This document shows, piece by piece, positions 31,407 to 42,605 of a stretch of 64,000 bases of DNA; position 1 is the stretch's first letter, and each line of letters opens with the position of its first letter. Both the position numbers and the translations under genes were made by a program. Source of the stretch: Hyperoodon ampullatus (taxonomy: Eukaryota; Chordata; Mammalia; Artiodactyla; Ziphiidae); the NCBI GenBank assembly GCA_949752795.1, contig OX457061.1:9049239-9113238 (forward strand), written 5' to 3'. The notes below the pieces were generated by a model. That model made no database searches. It was given only the letters and a program-made list of their open reading frames with translations, and was not told where the DNA came from.

Positions 31407-32663
31407 TATTGGGTGGGCCAAAAAGTACCTTTGGTTTTTTAAGTAAAAATAAAAGACATTTTTCATTTTCACCAAGAACTTTATTGAACAACATATTCAC
31501 CCTTTTGTTCCACTACCTTCTGCCATTTTTCAGGCAACTTCATAACTCCATCTTACCAAAACTTTTTATCTTTTTCAGCAAAGAACAATTCCAGGTGCCT
31601 TTTACAGTCTTCCAGGGAATTGAAATTTTTTCCATTAAGAGAATTTTGTAAAGACTGAAGTAAATGGAAATCCGAAGGTGCAATGTCCGGTGAATACGGT
31701 GGATGAATCAGAAGTCCCCAGCCAAGCTGTAACAGTTTTTGCCTGGTCATCAAAGAAACATGTGGTCTTGCGTTATCCTGAGGGAAGATTATGCGTCTTC
31801 TGTTGACTAATCCTGGACCCTTTTCATCGAGTGCTGCTTTCAGTTGGTCTAACTGGGAGCAGTACTTGTTGGAATTAATTGTTTGGTTTTCCAATCCCAC
31901 CGTTTACACAACATCACCTTCTTTAGATGAAGACCGGCCTTTGGTGTGGTTGGTGGTGGTTCATTTTGCTTGCTCCACAATCTCCTCCATTCCACACTGT
32001 TGTACAGTATCCACTTTTCATCGCCCGTCACAATTTGTTTTAAAAACGGAATGTTTTCATTACATTTCGGTAGAGAATCGCATGCAGAAATATGGTCAAG
32101 AGGTATTTTTCACTTAACTTATGTGGAACCCAAACATCAAAGCGATTCACATAACCAAGCTGGTGCAAATGATTTTCAATGCTTGATTTGGATATTTTGA
32201 GTATGTACGCTACCTCCCATGTGGTATAACATTCATTGTTCTCAATTATTGTTTCAGTTTGATTGCTATCAACTTCAACTGGTCTACCCGACCGCGGAGC
32301 ATCGTCCAACGAGAAATCTCCAGCACAAAACTTCGCAAACCACTTGTAACACGTTCAATCAGTCACAGCACCTTCTCCATACACTGCACAAATCTTTCTG
32401 TGCATTTCAGTTGAGTTTTTACCTTTCTTGAAATAATAAAGTATAATATGCTGAAAATGTTGCTTTTTTTCTTCCATCTTCAATATTAAAATGGCTACAC
32501 AAAAATTCACCAGTTTTGATAAGTCTTTTTTTTTAAATGCACGCTGATACGACAGCTGTCACATACAATCTAAAAAATTGTTTCGAATGAAGTTAAAGAC
32601 AACTAAGTGCTATTAGAGCCATCTTACAGAAAAAAACAAATGAACCTTTTGGCCTACCCAATA
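31407..32663. mobile_element. Complete mariner (Tc1/mariner) DNA transposon
   Basis: A 1253-bp element (31409-32661) is flanked on both sides by the TA target dinucleotide. The terminal inverted repeats start 'ttgggtgggccaaaaagt' (left) and, reverse complemented, 'ttgggtaggccaaaaggt' (right), about 30 bp with a few mismatches. Length, TA duplication and the single minus-strand transposase gene fit mariner. It is unusual in being end-to-end complete but is inactivated by gene lesions. Confidence 0.93.
31481..32478 (-). pseudogene. Mariner transposase pseudogene
   Basis: The likely start ATG is at 32478 and the terminal stop at 31481, a span equal to roughly 330 codons, close to a normal mariner transposase (about 340-350). 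Recognisable parts in order are an N-terminal helix-turn-helix region ending in an in-frame stop, a second segment (about 32309-32040) with a KISKSSIENHL-type helix, the first catalytic aspartate in a TGDEKWI motif (near 32025), then QDNARPH and SPDIAPSDFH. Exactly 34 residues separate the last two catalytic aspartates, the D,D34D signature of mariner. At least three frame changes or stops, plus a stop after the 'DKKFW' stretch, break it, so no functional enzyme can be made. Confidence 0.92.
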
Positions 32664-32914
32664 CATTTTGCAAAGCCCTGAAGACCCATGAGGACTTGCC
32701 ACATAGATGGTTTGGTAGAAAGGATACTCAGGGGACACCATGTAAAGAGGGCAACAATAAGAAGGGTGTGAAACCATTGACAGCATCATCACCACCACCA
32801 GGTCGTGCTTGGTGTGCTCGGAGATGAGTGTACTCTGGGGTGTCAAGAGCAGGCAGTAAGGAGAGAAGGCCAGTTGCTGCCACACTATGAAGAATCTTCA
32901 GTGATCCAAGATTC

Positions 32915-33045
32915 CCCGGGGCACAGATCTGGGAGTCTGACAGACCTGGGTTTGAGTCCTGACTTTGCCAACCCCTAGCTTAGGGACTTTGGACGAATCA
33001 TTTCTGCACAGTGTCCGGCAATTAGCAAGTCATTGTTTTTACTAC
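32915..33045 (+). repeat. MIR fragment
   Basis: 'gggagtctgacagacctggg' then 'tttgagtcctgactttgcc', 'ggactttggacgaatcat' and 'cagtgtccggcaattag'. 3' end is missing. Confidence 0.65.
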
Positions 33046-33394
33046 TGTCATTTTAAACCATGCAAAGGGGCTTTGGAAAATCACCAACATTAAAACTTTT
33101 GGCCTCTAAGGGAAGCTCAAGCCCCTCTCCTCACTAACCTACCTCCTAAAGCCAAACCCCAGAGGAACCAAGATGGGTGGTTCAGGCCAAGGGTATTACT
33201 TACTGAAGGATGAAGCCTGGGAGTGGGGTTTTCCTAGAAACCAGTCCACCTGTGTGCGTCCTCTCCTTTGTCCACAGGCTGACTCTTGGAGGGAAGAAGT
33301 CCCTATTTTACCTAGTGCATAAAGGCCCACTCGCCTGGGCCAGGGGCTTCAACTTGGTGGTTTGAACCCAAGGCCTTACATGATTTTCTTTAAC
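33046..33394. other. No gene recognised
   Basis: Unassigned DNA; no frame of note. Confidence 0.45.
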
Positions 33395-33530
33395 TAGGGT
33401 TTCCCATCAGAACCAACAGGAAGGCTTTTTTGAAATCTGAATGCCTGAAAATTCTGACTCAGCAGGTCTGGGTTTGAGTCCTGAAAGAAGCTCCTAGGGG
33501 ATTCTAATGTGTACCCTGGTTAATTTCCCA
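33395..33530 (+). mobile_element. MER5-like hAT remnant
   Basis: 'tttcccatcagaaccaacag', 'gaatgcctgaaaattctgac' then 'tcagcaggtctgggtttgag', 'gctcctaggggattctaatg' then 'tg'. This follows the MER5/MER20 type of short hAT element. Confidence 0.55.
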
Positions 33531-33759
33531 TATATCTTGCCTGTTTATGCCCCCGGGACCAGCACTCAGTGGGTATCTTTGGTTCTGTCTGTGCAGCTCC
33601 CCTCCCTTCTCAAGGACACTATCTCCATCCCCAGCCTCCTTCCAATACATGGTTAGAGCAAGAGCAGCCATGTTCTTCCATGACTCAGTTGATTGGTCCA
33701 AAAATGGGCAGCTGACCCAGGATAGGCCAATTAGACTCCTTCCCTGGGATTTTTAAAAG
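33531..33759. other. No feature recognised
   Basis: Short unassigned stretch; overlapping 65- and 69-codon frames on opposite strands only. Confidence 0.4.
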
Positions 33760-35643
33760 TTATTTTATTATATTTTAAAATATTTCATATATATGAAAGA
33801 ATGGAGTAATATAATAAAAACCTTCTGCTCATCACCCATATTTAGCAATCATTAACATTTTGCCATAGTATTATGTCTGATTCTGCCCTCCTCCTGATCC
33901 ATTTTCATTACTTTCTTCACTGCTACTTACCCATAGGTAACTACTATTCTAAATTGGTGTGTATCTGCTATTCACATTTTTATACTTTTACTATAGAGGT
34001 GTCCATTAAAATATAGTATTATTTTATACATTTTTAATATTTAAATAAGTTTCACATACCATTATGTACATATTTACATAAATGGAATCATTTTCAACTT
34101 GCTTTCATTCAACATTGTTTTATAAGATTTGTTTATGTTGATACATGTAGCCCTGGTCCATTCATTTTACCTGAGGAAGAGTAACCCATTGTATGAAGAC
34201 ACCATAATTTTTTAATTTCCTCCACTATTGGTAGATGTACAGATTACTTTATTTCTTATGCAATTGCAAATGATCCTGCAATGAGCATCCTTGTACATGT
34301 CTCTTTGTGTGTAAGAGCAAAATATCTCTGATTAATATAGCAGGGAGTGGGATTGCTGGGTCCTGGGGTGTGTACATTGTCAAGCTGTGTTTCCAAATCT
34401 CTCTCCAAAGTTGTTGCACTAATTTACTAATTTGCCCTCCCACCAGCAGTTTGCAAGAGTCATTTCCCCACATCTTTATTAATACATACTTGGTACTGCC
34501 AGACTTTTAAATGTTTGCCCATTTGATGGATATGATACGGTGTCTTATTGCTGATCATTTTTGTGTCTTTCCCCAATTATTAGTGAAGTTGAGCATCTTT
34601 TCATTTTTATGGGAAATTCCATTTTCTCCTTTGTATATTAGCTGTTGATGTATTTTGTCCACTTTTCTGCCGGTTGTTTGTTTCTATCTTATTGAATTGA
34701 AGAAGTTATATAATCTGAATATTAATCCTTTGCAGTGTTTTTATTTTGAAAATACATTCATCCACTTTGTGGTTTTTAAATATTTTAAACTTAGGATGTC
34801 TTTGTATATGGTGGTTTTGGCACAGGAATAGGCAAAACAATGGAGCAGAAAGGACAAATTTATCACTCTTTTCCTTCATGGTTGGTTCTTGTTCCCCCCA
34901 CCCCCCCTCGTTTGCTCTCTCCCCTACGTTTAAGAAATCTTTTCCTAAACAACACCACAAGATATTCTCTAAGACTTTCTTCCAGTTATTTTTAGCCTGC
35001 CTTTTTTTTTTTTTTTTTTTTTTTGGCTGCGTTGGGTCTTTGTTGCTGCACGCAGGCTTTCTCTTGTTGCAGCAAGTGGAGGCTACTCTTCGTTGTGGTG
35101 GGTGGGCTTCTCATTGCGGTGGCTTCTCTTGTTGCGGAGCACGGGCTCTAGGCACACAGGCTTCAGTAGTTGTGGCACGCGGGCTCAGTAGTTGGGGCTC
35201 ATGGGCTCTAGAGCGCAGGCTCAGTAGTTGTGGCACATGGGCTTAGTTGCTCCGTGGCATGTGGGATCTTCCCGGACCAGGGATCGAACCCATGTTCCCT
35301 ACATTGGCAGGTGGATTTTTAACCACTGCACCACCAGGGAAGTCCCTACTTTTTTACATTTAGCCTTCATGTCACCTAGATTTTTATATATGGCCTTCCA
35401 TATATTTATTATTATTTATATATTATTTTCTGTTGGCTTCTATATAGATGGCCAGTTGTTCAAGCACCCTGTGTTACATGGTTTCCCATTTCCCCACTAA
35501 TTTGTGAAGCGAGCACTGTCATATACAAACTTCCTATACATGAGTAAGTCAGTTTCTGGGTTCTGCTTTCTGTTCTATTGATCTATTCGTTTATCCCTGT
35601 GCCACTACAGTTTTGATGATTATATTTATATATAAGAAATCTT
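33760..35643 (-). mobile_element. Old L1 3' region, antisense, target of two insertions
   Basis: 'ttcatatatatgaaagaatg', 'gaatcattttcaacttgctt', 'aatgatcctgcaatgagcat', 'gttgcactaatttactaatt' then 'tgccctcccaccagcag', 'gagcatcttttcatttttat', then at the right 'tgttctattgatctattcg'. It contains an antisense SINE (34999-35345) and ends at the young L1 insertion. Confidence 0.7.
34999..35345 (-). mobile_element. CHR-1-like long SINE, antisense
   Basis: T tail, 'ggctgcgttgggtctttgtt', repeated 'gctcagtagttgtggcacat' phrases, B-box complement 'ggatcgaacccatg', end 'ccaccagggaagtccc'. Full length. Confidence 0.92.
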
Positions 35644-36332
35644 TTTTTTAAACATCTTTATTGGAGTATAATTGCTTTACAATGGTGTGTTAGTTTCTGC
35701 TTTATAACAAAGTGAATCAGTTATACATATACATATGTTCCCATATCTCTTCCCTCTTGCGTCTCCCTCCCTCCTACCCTCCCTATCCCACCCCTCTAGG
35801 TGGTCACAAAGCACCAAGCTGATCTCCCTGTGCTATGCGGCTGCTTCCCACTAGCTATCTATTTTACGTTTGGTAGTGTATATATGTCCATGCCACTCTC
35901 TCACTTTGTCCCAGCTTACCCTTCCCCCTCCCCATATCCTCAAGTCCATTCTCTAGTAGGTCTGTGTCTTTATTCCCGTCTTACCTCTAGGTTCTTCATG
36001 ATCTTTTTTTTTTTTCTTAGATTCCATATATATGTGTTAGCATACGGTATTTGTTTTTCTCTTTCTGACTTACTTCACTCTGTATGACAGACTCTAGGTC
36101 CATCCACCTTACTACAAATAACTCAATTTCGTTTCTTTTTATGGCTGAGTAATATTCCATTGTATATATGTGCCACATCTTCTTTATCCATTCATCCAAT
36201 GATGGACACTTAGGTTGCTTCCATCTCCTGGCTATTGTAAATAGAGCTGCAATGAACATTTTGGTACATGATTCTTTTTGAATTATGGTTTTCTCAGGGT
36301 ATATGCCCAGTACTGGGATTATAAGAAATCTT
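35631..36332 (-). mobile_element. 5'-truncated L1 insertion, relatively young, with 13-bp target duplication
   Basis: The repeat 'tataagaaatctt' is at 35631-35643 and 36320-36332. Between them lies the T tail, a 3' UTR ('ctttattggagtataattgc' then 'tttacaatggtgtgttagtt') and the 3' end of ORF2. The perfect flanking repeat and open frame mark it as much younger than the surrounding L1. Confidence 0.92.
36017..36319 (-). pseudogene. L1 ORF2 C-terminal fragment, still open
   Basis: About 100 codons run from the 5' truncation point to a stop at 36017 without interruption. They include the GIYPEKT, MFIAALFTIA, WIKKMWHIYTMEYYSAIK and KYRMLTHI stretches that define the end of L1 ORF2p, downstream of the reverse transcriptase and cysteine-rich region. 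Lacking endonuclease and RT, it is non-functional; it is a truncated retrotransposon product, not a host gene. Confidence 0.92.
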
Positions 36333-36339
36333 GATACAT

Positions 36340-36765
36340 GGCAGATGTGACAAAGACTGGCTCACTCTTTGCTACACCTCTTTTTTCTTGTTCTTAGGAT
36401 GACAGCTGGGCTCCATCTCACAGCACCCCCTTGCAAGCCCCCCTTGCAAGTAGGTGGGTGAATTCTGACCAGTGATGTGAATGGAAACAATGTACACTAT
36501 TTCTAGGCATTGCTTATAAAACCTCCCATGCGTGATCCTTCTCTTTCCCCTTCTGCCAGTTTGATGCAAATATGCATGATGACCTTGAAAAATGGGAGCC
36601 TAAAATGGAAGAAGCCTGGATCTATGAATTGCTGCTTGAAGGAGAGCTGCCCACTGATCAGGAACAACAGATCTGGATTTTAAACAAGCTAGAAATAAAG
36701 TTTTATCACATTTGAGCCTTAAACATGTTGAGGTTTTGTTTCAGCAGCTAGTGCCATCCTAATAC
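36340..36765 (+). mobile_element. MaLR-like LTR remnant
   Basis: 'gctgggctccatctcacagc', 'gtgaattctgaccagtgatg' then 'tgaatggaa', 'aaaatgggagcctaaaatgg' then 'aagaagcctggatc', 'gagctgcccactgatcagga' and 'gaaataaagttttatcacat' then 'ttgagcc'. The AATAAA-like site near the end fits an LTR polyadenylation signal. Family uncertain. Confidence 0.45.
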
Positions 36766-36818
36766 TGTATGGCCAAGTACCTCCCTGTCCCCTTGTTCTT
36801 CCTCCTCAAAACTGTCTG

Positions 36819-37025
36819 GGGCTTCCCTGGTGGCCCAGTGGTTGGGAGTCCGCCTGCCTATGCAGGGGACGTGGTTCGTGCCCCAGTCCGGGAAGATCCC
36901 ACATGCCGCAGAGCGGCTGGACCCGTGAGCCATGGCCGCTGAGCCTGCACGTCCGGAGCCTGTGCTCCACAACGGGAGAGGCCACAGCAGTGAGAGGCCC
37001 GCGTACCACACACACACACAAAAAA
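36819..37025 (+). mobile_element. CHR-2-like SINE with CA-repeat tail
   Basis: Full head-to-body SINE, but the tail reads 'ccacacacacacacacaaaa' instead of pure A: a microsatellite has replaced the A tail. Flanking 'actgtct'/'agtgtct' is a weak target duplication. Confidence 0.92.
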
Positions 37026-37545
37026 GTGTCTTAGCTATTTTTGGCCCTTATCCAAAAAGATCAGTTTACCAAGTTCCTTTTAAAAACCTTGCTGTGTCTT
37101 TGGTTGGAATTCCATTTAATTTCTTTCTTTTTTTTTTTATTAAAGTATAGTTGATTTACAGTGTTGTGTGGAATTCCAATTAATTTCTACATTAATTTGT
37201 GGAGGCTTACCATCTTTACAATATTGAGTTTTTCCATTCATAAACATAATCCATATATTTAGATATTATTTAGTAGATTTTATTAGATCAATAAAGATAT
37301 ATAATTTATTTTATACATAGGTCTTGTGTATCTTCTGTTACTTTTAGTCATAGTTACGTTGATTTTGTTGCTATTGTGAATGAAATCTTTTTCCTTTTCA
37401 CATTCTATGTCCAGATTGCGTGCTGCTGCTATATAGGAACCCCAGTGGTTTTTGAATATTTATCTTGTATCTGGCAACTTTGCTAAATTCTCTTATTAGT
37501 TCTGATAATGTGTATACTTTGGATATACAACATATAAAATTTGCC
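37026..37545 (-). mobile_element. Old L1 ORF2-side fragment, antisense
   Basis: 'atttgtggaggcttaccatc' , 'caatattgagtttttccatt', 'gttgattttgttgctattgt' then 'gaatgaaatctttttcc', 'cttgtatctggcaactttgc'. Antisense L1 text with stops. It holds the tiny insertion at 37125-37168. Confidence 0.65.
37105..37188 (-). mobile_element. 44-bp L1 micro-insertion with 20-bp target duplication
   Basis: Direct repeats at 37105-37124 and 37169-37188 (one mismatch; core 'tggaattcca' ... 'ttaatttct') enclose only 44 bases: a T tail plus 'attaaagtatagttgattta' then 'cagtgttgtg'. This is the extreme 3' end of an L1, antisense. Confidence 0.85.
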
Positions 37546-37547
37546 TC

Positions 37548-37850
37548 CACTTGCCATTTTCTATTCCCTCTGCCAGGAACTCCCTTATCCCACCTGGTTT
37601 ACTCCTTCACAACCTCAGGTCTTTGCTCAAATATCTAATCAGTCGGGCCTTCCCTGACCCCTGTGTGCACACATGCACACACACAGTGCTCTTTCTTTCT
37701 CGCCCCTTTTTTCTTTTTAGAATTGACATACTATAAATTGGTTTGTTTTTGTCTGCCTCCTCCACTGGGATGTAAACTCTGTAACAGTAGAAACTGTTTT
37801 GCTTACTTCTGTATCCCCCAGTACTTAGCTCAATAGATTTTTCTTACAAA
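37548..37850 (+). mobile_element. L2 LINE 3' end
   Basis: 'ttccctctgccaggaactcc', 'caggtctttgctcaaatatc', 'gccttccctgacccctgtgt', 'gacatactataaattggttt', 'cctcctccactgggatgtaa' then 'actctg', and 'tgtatcccccagtacttagc'. This is the L2 3' terminus. Confidence 0.78.
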
Positions 37851-39208
37851 AGTGTCAAATTTATTACTTTTTTCCCTATGCCTCGTATTTCTTTTGTTTT
37901 TTAAGAGACTTTATTTTTTTGGAGCAGTTTTAGGTTTACAACAAAATTGGGAAGAAAGTACAGAGATTTCCCATATACTCCTTGCCCCTACACATGGATA
38001 GCCCCGCCTTTATCAACATCAGTCACCAGAATGACACGTGCTTTAACAAGGATAAGCCTACACTGACATGTCAAAATCACCCAAAGTCTATAGTTTACCT
38101 TAGGGTTCGCTCTTGTTGACATTCTATGGATTTGGACAAATGTATAATGACCTATGTCCATAAATATAATATCATGCAGAGTATTTTCACTGCCTTAAGA
38201 AAAAAATCTCTCCCTCTCTTTACCCCTGACAACCACTGATCTTTTTATTGTCTCCACAGTTTTGCTTTTTCCCAGAATATCATATAGTTAGAATCATACA
38301 GTACATAGCCTTTGCAAACTGGATTCTTTTACCTAGCAATATGCATTGTGTCTTTTTACAGTTTGATAGCTCATTTCTTTTTCATGCTTAATAATATTCT
38401 ATTCCATAAATACCACAATTTATTTATCTATTCACCTACTGAAGGACATCTTGGTTGCTTCCACGTCTTGGAAATTATGAATAAAGCTGCTATAAACATC
38501 TGTGTGCAGGTTTTTGTGTGGACATAAGTTTTCGACTCCTTTGACTAAATACCAAGGAGTGTGACTACGGGGTCGTATGGCAAGACCACATTTAGTTTTG
38601 TAAGAAACCATCAAACTGTCATCCAAATTAGCTGTACCATTTTGCATGCCCACCAGCAATGAATAAAAGTTCCTGTTGCTCCACATCCTCATCAGCATTT
38701 GGTGTTATCACTGTTCTGGATTTGGGCCACTCTAATAGGTGTCTAGTGGTATCTCATTTTTTAAATTTGTATTTTCCCAGTGACATATGATGTGGAACAT
38801 CTTTTCATATGCTGATTGGCCATGTGTATATCTTCTTTGGGGAGGTCTCTATTAAGGTCTTTTGCCCATTTTTAAAATCAAGTTGTTTTCTTATTTTTGA
38901 GTTTTAAGAGTTCTTTGTATATTTTTGGATAATAGTCCTTTATCAGCTGTATGTTTTGCAAATATTTTCTCCCAGTCTGTGGCTTGTCTTCTAATTCTCT
39001 TGATATTTTCTTCACAGAGCAAAAGTTTTCAGTTTTAATGGAGTCCAGCTTATCAATTATTTCCATCATGTCTTTGGTGTTGCACATATTTCTTTTCAGT
39101 ATAAAATCAAAGGGATAGCTTCTAATATTTCACCACTTATAATCTTTGTAGATTTCTGGTAAGTTCACTATATCAGGTTTAAAAGTTTTTTTATATTCAT
39201 AGTTTTCT

Positions 39209-39455
39209 AAGAGTTTATTTGCTTGTTTGTTTGTTTTTTGTTTTGTTTTGTTTTGCAATACGCGGGCCTCTCACTGTTGTGGCCTCTCCCGTTGCGGGGC
39301 ACAGGCTCCGGACGCGCAGGCTCAGCGGCCATGGCTCACGGGCCCAGCCTCTCCGCGGCATGTGGGATCTTCCCAGACTGGGGCACGAACCCGTGTCCCC
39401 TGCATCAGCAGGCGGACTCTCAACCACTGTGCCACCAGGGAAGCCCAAGAGTTTA
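39209..39455 (-). mobile_element. CHR-2-like SINE, antisense
   Basis: Target duplication 'aagagttta' at 39209-39217 and 39447-39455. TTTG/TTTTG-rich tail, canonical body, end 'gccaccagggaagccc'. Confidence 0.95.
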
Positions 39456-40464
39456 AATATTTTATTTTTATTTCTCATCTATTGAGATTTAAAATGATCT
39501 TATTTTTTAACCTATTAACGTGGTGAATTGCACCAATAGATTTACTAATATTAAGCCATCCTTGTTTTCCTGAGATAAATTCAACTTAGTCTTGGTGTAT
39601 TCTTAGTATGAAATTTAAGATGCATTTTGCCATTTTAAAAGGAATTTTGTATCTGTGTTCCAAAATGAGATTGGTCTATCATTTTTCTTTCTCACACTGT
39701 TTTTTTTCCAATTCTGGTATCATGGTTATCTCAGTCACAAGAAAAGAGATGGAGGTGAGGATTTGCTTCTCTTTCTATTCATTCAACAGCTTAAATAAGA
39801 CAGCGGTTACCTATTCATTGAAATTTTGGTAAAATTCACCTGAAAAATATCCAAATTCTGATGTTTTCATTGTAGGTCAGATTCGGTTATAGGTCTATTT
39901 GAGTTTTCTACTTTTTTCTGAAGCTGATCATTTTTTAGATTTCTAAACAATGTATCTATGTCATACAAGTTTCTAAATGCACTAGCATAGAGGCATTGAA
40001 AGTATTCCCTTGTGACCCCCTTTTCTTCTCTACAGTGTCTGTACTTACGTCCCTTTAAAAAAATTCTTTTTTCCCTTCATCAACCTTGCCAGAAGTTGTC
40101 TATTTTATTAGTCTTTTCAAAGGATTAACTTTTGATTTTGTTGCTAATTTCTGTTGCTTCTTTTATCTTCTAGTGCACTTTTCTATCTTCTTGAATTAAA
40201 AATGTGGTTCAATTATTTTTAGTCATTTTGGTTTTTCTAATAAAGTTATTTTAAGGCTATAATTTTTAAAGTTCCACTTTGGCAGCAACCCACAACTTTT
40301 GACATGTAGAGTTTTAATTATTCAGTTATAAATATTTGTAATTCATGTTATAATCTCTTCTTTAATCCATTAGTTATTTAGGGATGCTTTCCCACTCTGG
40401 CTAGCCTTTTATTATTAAATTCTAATTTCATGAGGTCTTTTAGATAGTGCTTCTTTGTTATTTT

Positions 40465-40694
40465 TTGAGTCTTCTTTTTTTTTTTTTTGCGGTACGCGGG
40501 CCTCTCACTGTTGTGGCCTCTCCCGCTGCGGAGCGGAGGCTCCGGACGCGCAGGCTCAGTGGCCATGGCTCACGGGCCCAGCCGCTCCGTGTCATGTGGG
40601 ATCTTCCCGGACCGGGGCTCGAACCTGTGTCCCCTGCATTGGCAGGCGGACTCTCAACCACTGCGTCACCAGGGAAGCCCTTGAGTCTTCTTTT
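40465..40694 (-). mobile_element. CHR-2-like SINE, antisense
   Basis: Perfect target duplication 'ttgagtcttctttt' at 40465-40478 and 40681-40694. Body and head are canonical. Young insertion. Confidence 0.95.
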
Positions 40695-41639
40695 ATGTGA
40701 TAGAATGGTTGATATTTATAAACATTCCACGTATGCATGAAGAGAATGTATATTCTCCATTTGCTACACTGAGAATTCTACATGTTTATTGTTTGTTAAT
40801 TCTGTTATCTAGTCTTCTATATCTTCTTTACCCTTACTAGTTTTCTCTCTTTTTATTCCATCTGAAATGTGTTAAATCTCCTAGTATTACTGGGGATTTG
40901 TCTATTTTTGCTTAATGTCTTCTAGGCTACATAAAGTTCAGTGTTATATTTTCCTGGGAAATTGTTCTTTTCATCATTAATTATCACCCACTTTTCTTAA
41001 TATTGCTCTTTAAAGTTTATTTTGTTTAGTACTAACATTGCTATACCAGCTTTATTTTGGTTAGTATCTACTTATTACTGTATATGTCTTTCTATACATT
41101 TACTACAATCCATTTCATTCCTTTAGGTGTATCTCTTATAAATAAGATATATAGCTGAATTTTTAAACCAATCTGAAAAATTCCATCATTCAATGGGTGA
41201 ATTTATTTACATTTATTGTGATTATTATTTTGAGATTATTTATAACATCTATTTTGTGTCTGTGTGTCTCTTCACTGTTTTCCTTTGTCCCTTCCTTCTT
41301 TCCTACTTTCCACTAAATTAATAATTTTCCCTTTTCCCTTTTGTTGGTTCATAAGTTACATATCCTGTTTACCTTATGTGAATAATTACCCTTACATCTT
41401 AACATAAATAACTGATGTGACAAAGTCAGGAATTAATAATCAAGATCTCTATCATTTTCCATAATTATATAAGGACTAAGATATTTAATTAATATATCAG
41501 CCCATAATCTATTTATTTTTATTGCCTAGCATTTAGTGTCACCTTATTTTTAACTCTCCCATTACGTAGTTAGTTGTGTTTTACAGCTAAGACTTAACAA
41601 TATTTTATCAAATCTAAGATGTCATCAATTGTAAGAAAC

Positions 41640-42605
41640 ACTATTACTTTATATACCTCTAAGAAAAAAGAGGGGTGACATCAGCAAAAATGACAACGTA
41701 AGGACCTCTGAAAACTCCCTTCTCCATAAAAGTAGTGAAAACACCAGCAAAAATTGTCAGGAACAACTTTTACAGAACTCTGGAAATTAACCAAAGGCTT
41801 GTAGCAATCTGGGGAGCATTTATTATTTTTTTAAAAAAACCAATAGCTGAATATCAGTAATAACAGCAACCTTTATGGCATTTTAACTTTCACTATTCTC
41901 ATCTCCCCCTCCCTGGCTCTGCAGCTGCCCTTTCACTGCAATTACAGTAAAAACCAGCAGGCTGGCAGCTATTGGACGAGGCAGAATGGGTTGGTGCCCC
42001 TTCAAAGTCCCATTCCCAGAGAAAACTCAAATTACTAAAATCGGAAATTAAAGAGGAGAGAGTACCACTGACCTTATAGAAATAAAAGGGATTATAAGGG
42101 AATACTATGAACAAATTAATCTACATGAAATGGACAAACTCCTAAAAAGACACAAACTTCTAAAATGGGCTTTTTTTTAAAAAAAGCTGAATATCTGAAT
42201 AGACCTTGTAACAAGTAAAGAGGCTAAATTAGTAATCAAAAACTTTCTGCAAAGAAAAACCTAGGACCAGATGGCCTCACTGGTGAATTCTACCAAGTGT
42301 TTAAAGAATAATTAACACAAATCCTTCACAAACTCATCCAAAACATAAAAGAGGAGGAAACACTTACCACTCATTCTATAAAGCCTGTATTATCTTGATA
42401 CCAAAACCAGACACAAAAATCTATAGGCCAATATCCCTTATGAATATACATGTACAAATACCAGCAAATATCAACTTAAAAAGGATTATACACCATGACC
42501 AAGTGGGATTTATTGTGGGAGTGCAAGGTTGGTTCAACATAAGAAAACCAACCAATGTAATACACCATTAATAGAATAAAGGACAAAAGCCACATGACCA
42601 TCTTA
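41640..42605 (+). pseudogene. Internally deleted L1 (5' UTR joined to ORF2 RT region), sense
   Basis: 'aggacctctgaaaactccct' then 'tctccataaaagtagtgaaa' and 'attaaccaaaggcttgtagc' resemble an L1M 5' UTR. From about 42035 the text jumps to ORF2 reverse-transcriptase coding sequence ('ggaccagatggcctcactgg' then 'tgaattctaccaa', encoding GPDGLTGEFYQ-like; 'accaagtgggatttattgtg' then 'ggagtgcaaggttgg'). ORF1 and the endonuclease are absent. Frames are broken. Confidence 0.7.

Larger units (their letters stand above)
37870..41639 (-). pseudogene. Long degenerate L1 (3' UTR through ORF2), antisense
   Basis: From left to right, 3' to 5' in element sense. 3' UTR: 'ggagcagttttaggtttaca' then 'acaaaattgggaagaaagta', 'ttggttgcttccacgtcttg', 'ccaccagcaatgaataaaag'. 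ORF2 antisense text: 'ttctcccagtctgtggcttg', 'caaaggattaacttttgatt', 'attctccatttgctacactg', 'cctagtattactggggattt'. All frames are broken. Two antisense CHR-2 SINEs (39.2 and 40.5 kb) sit inside. Confidence 0.72.
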
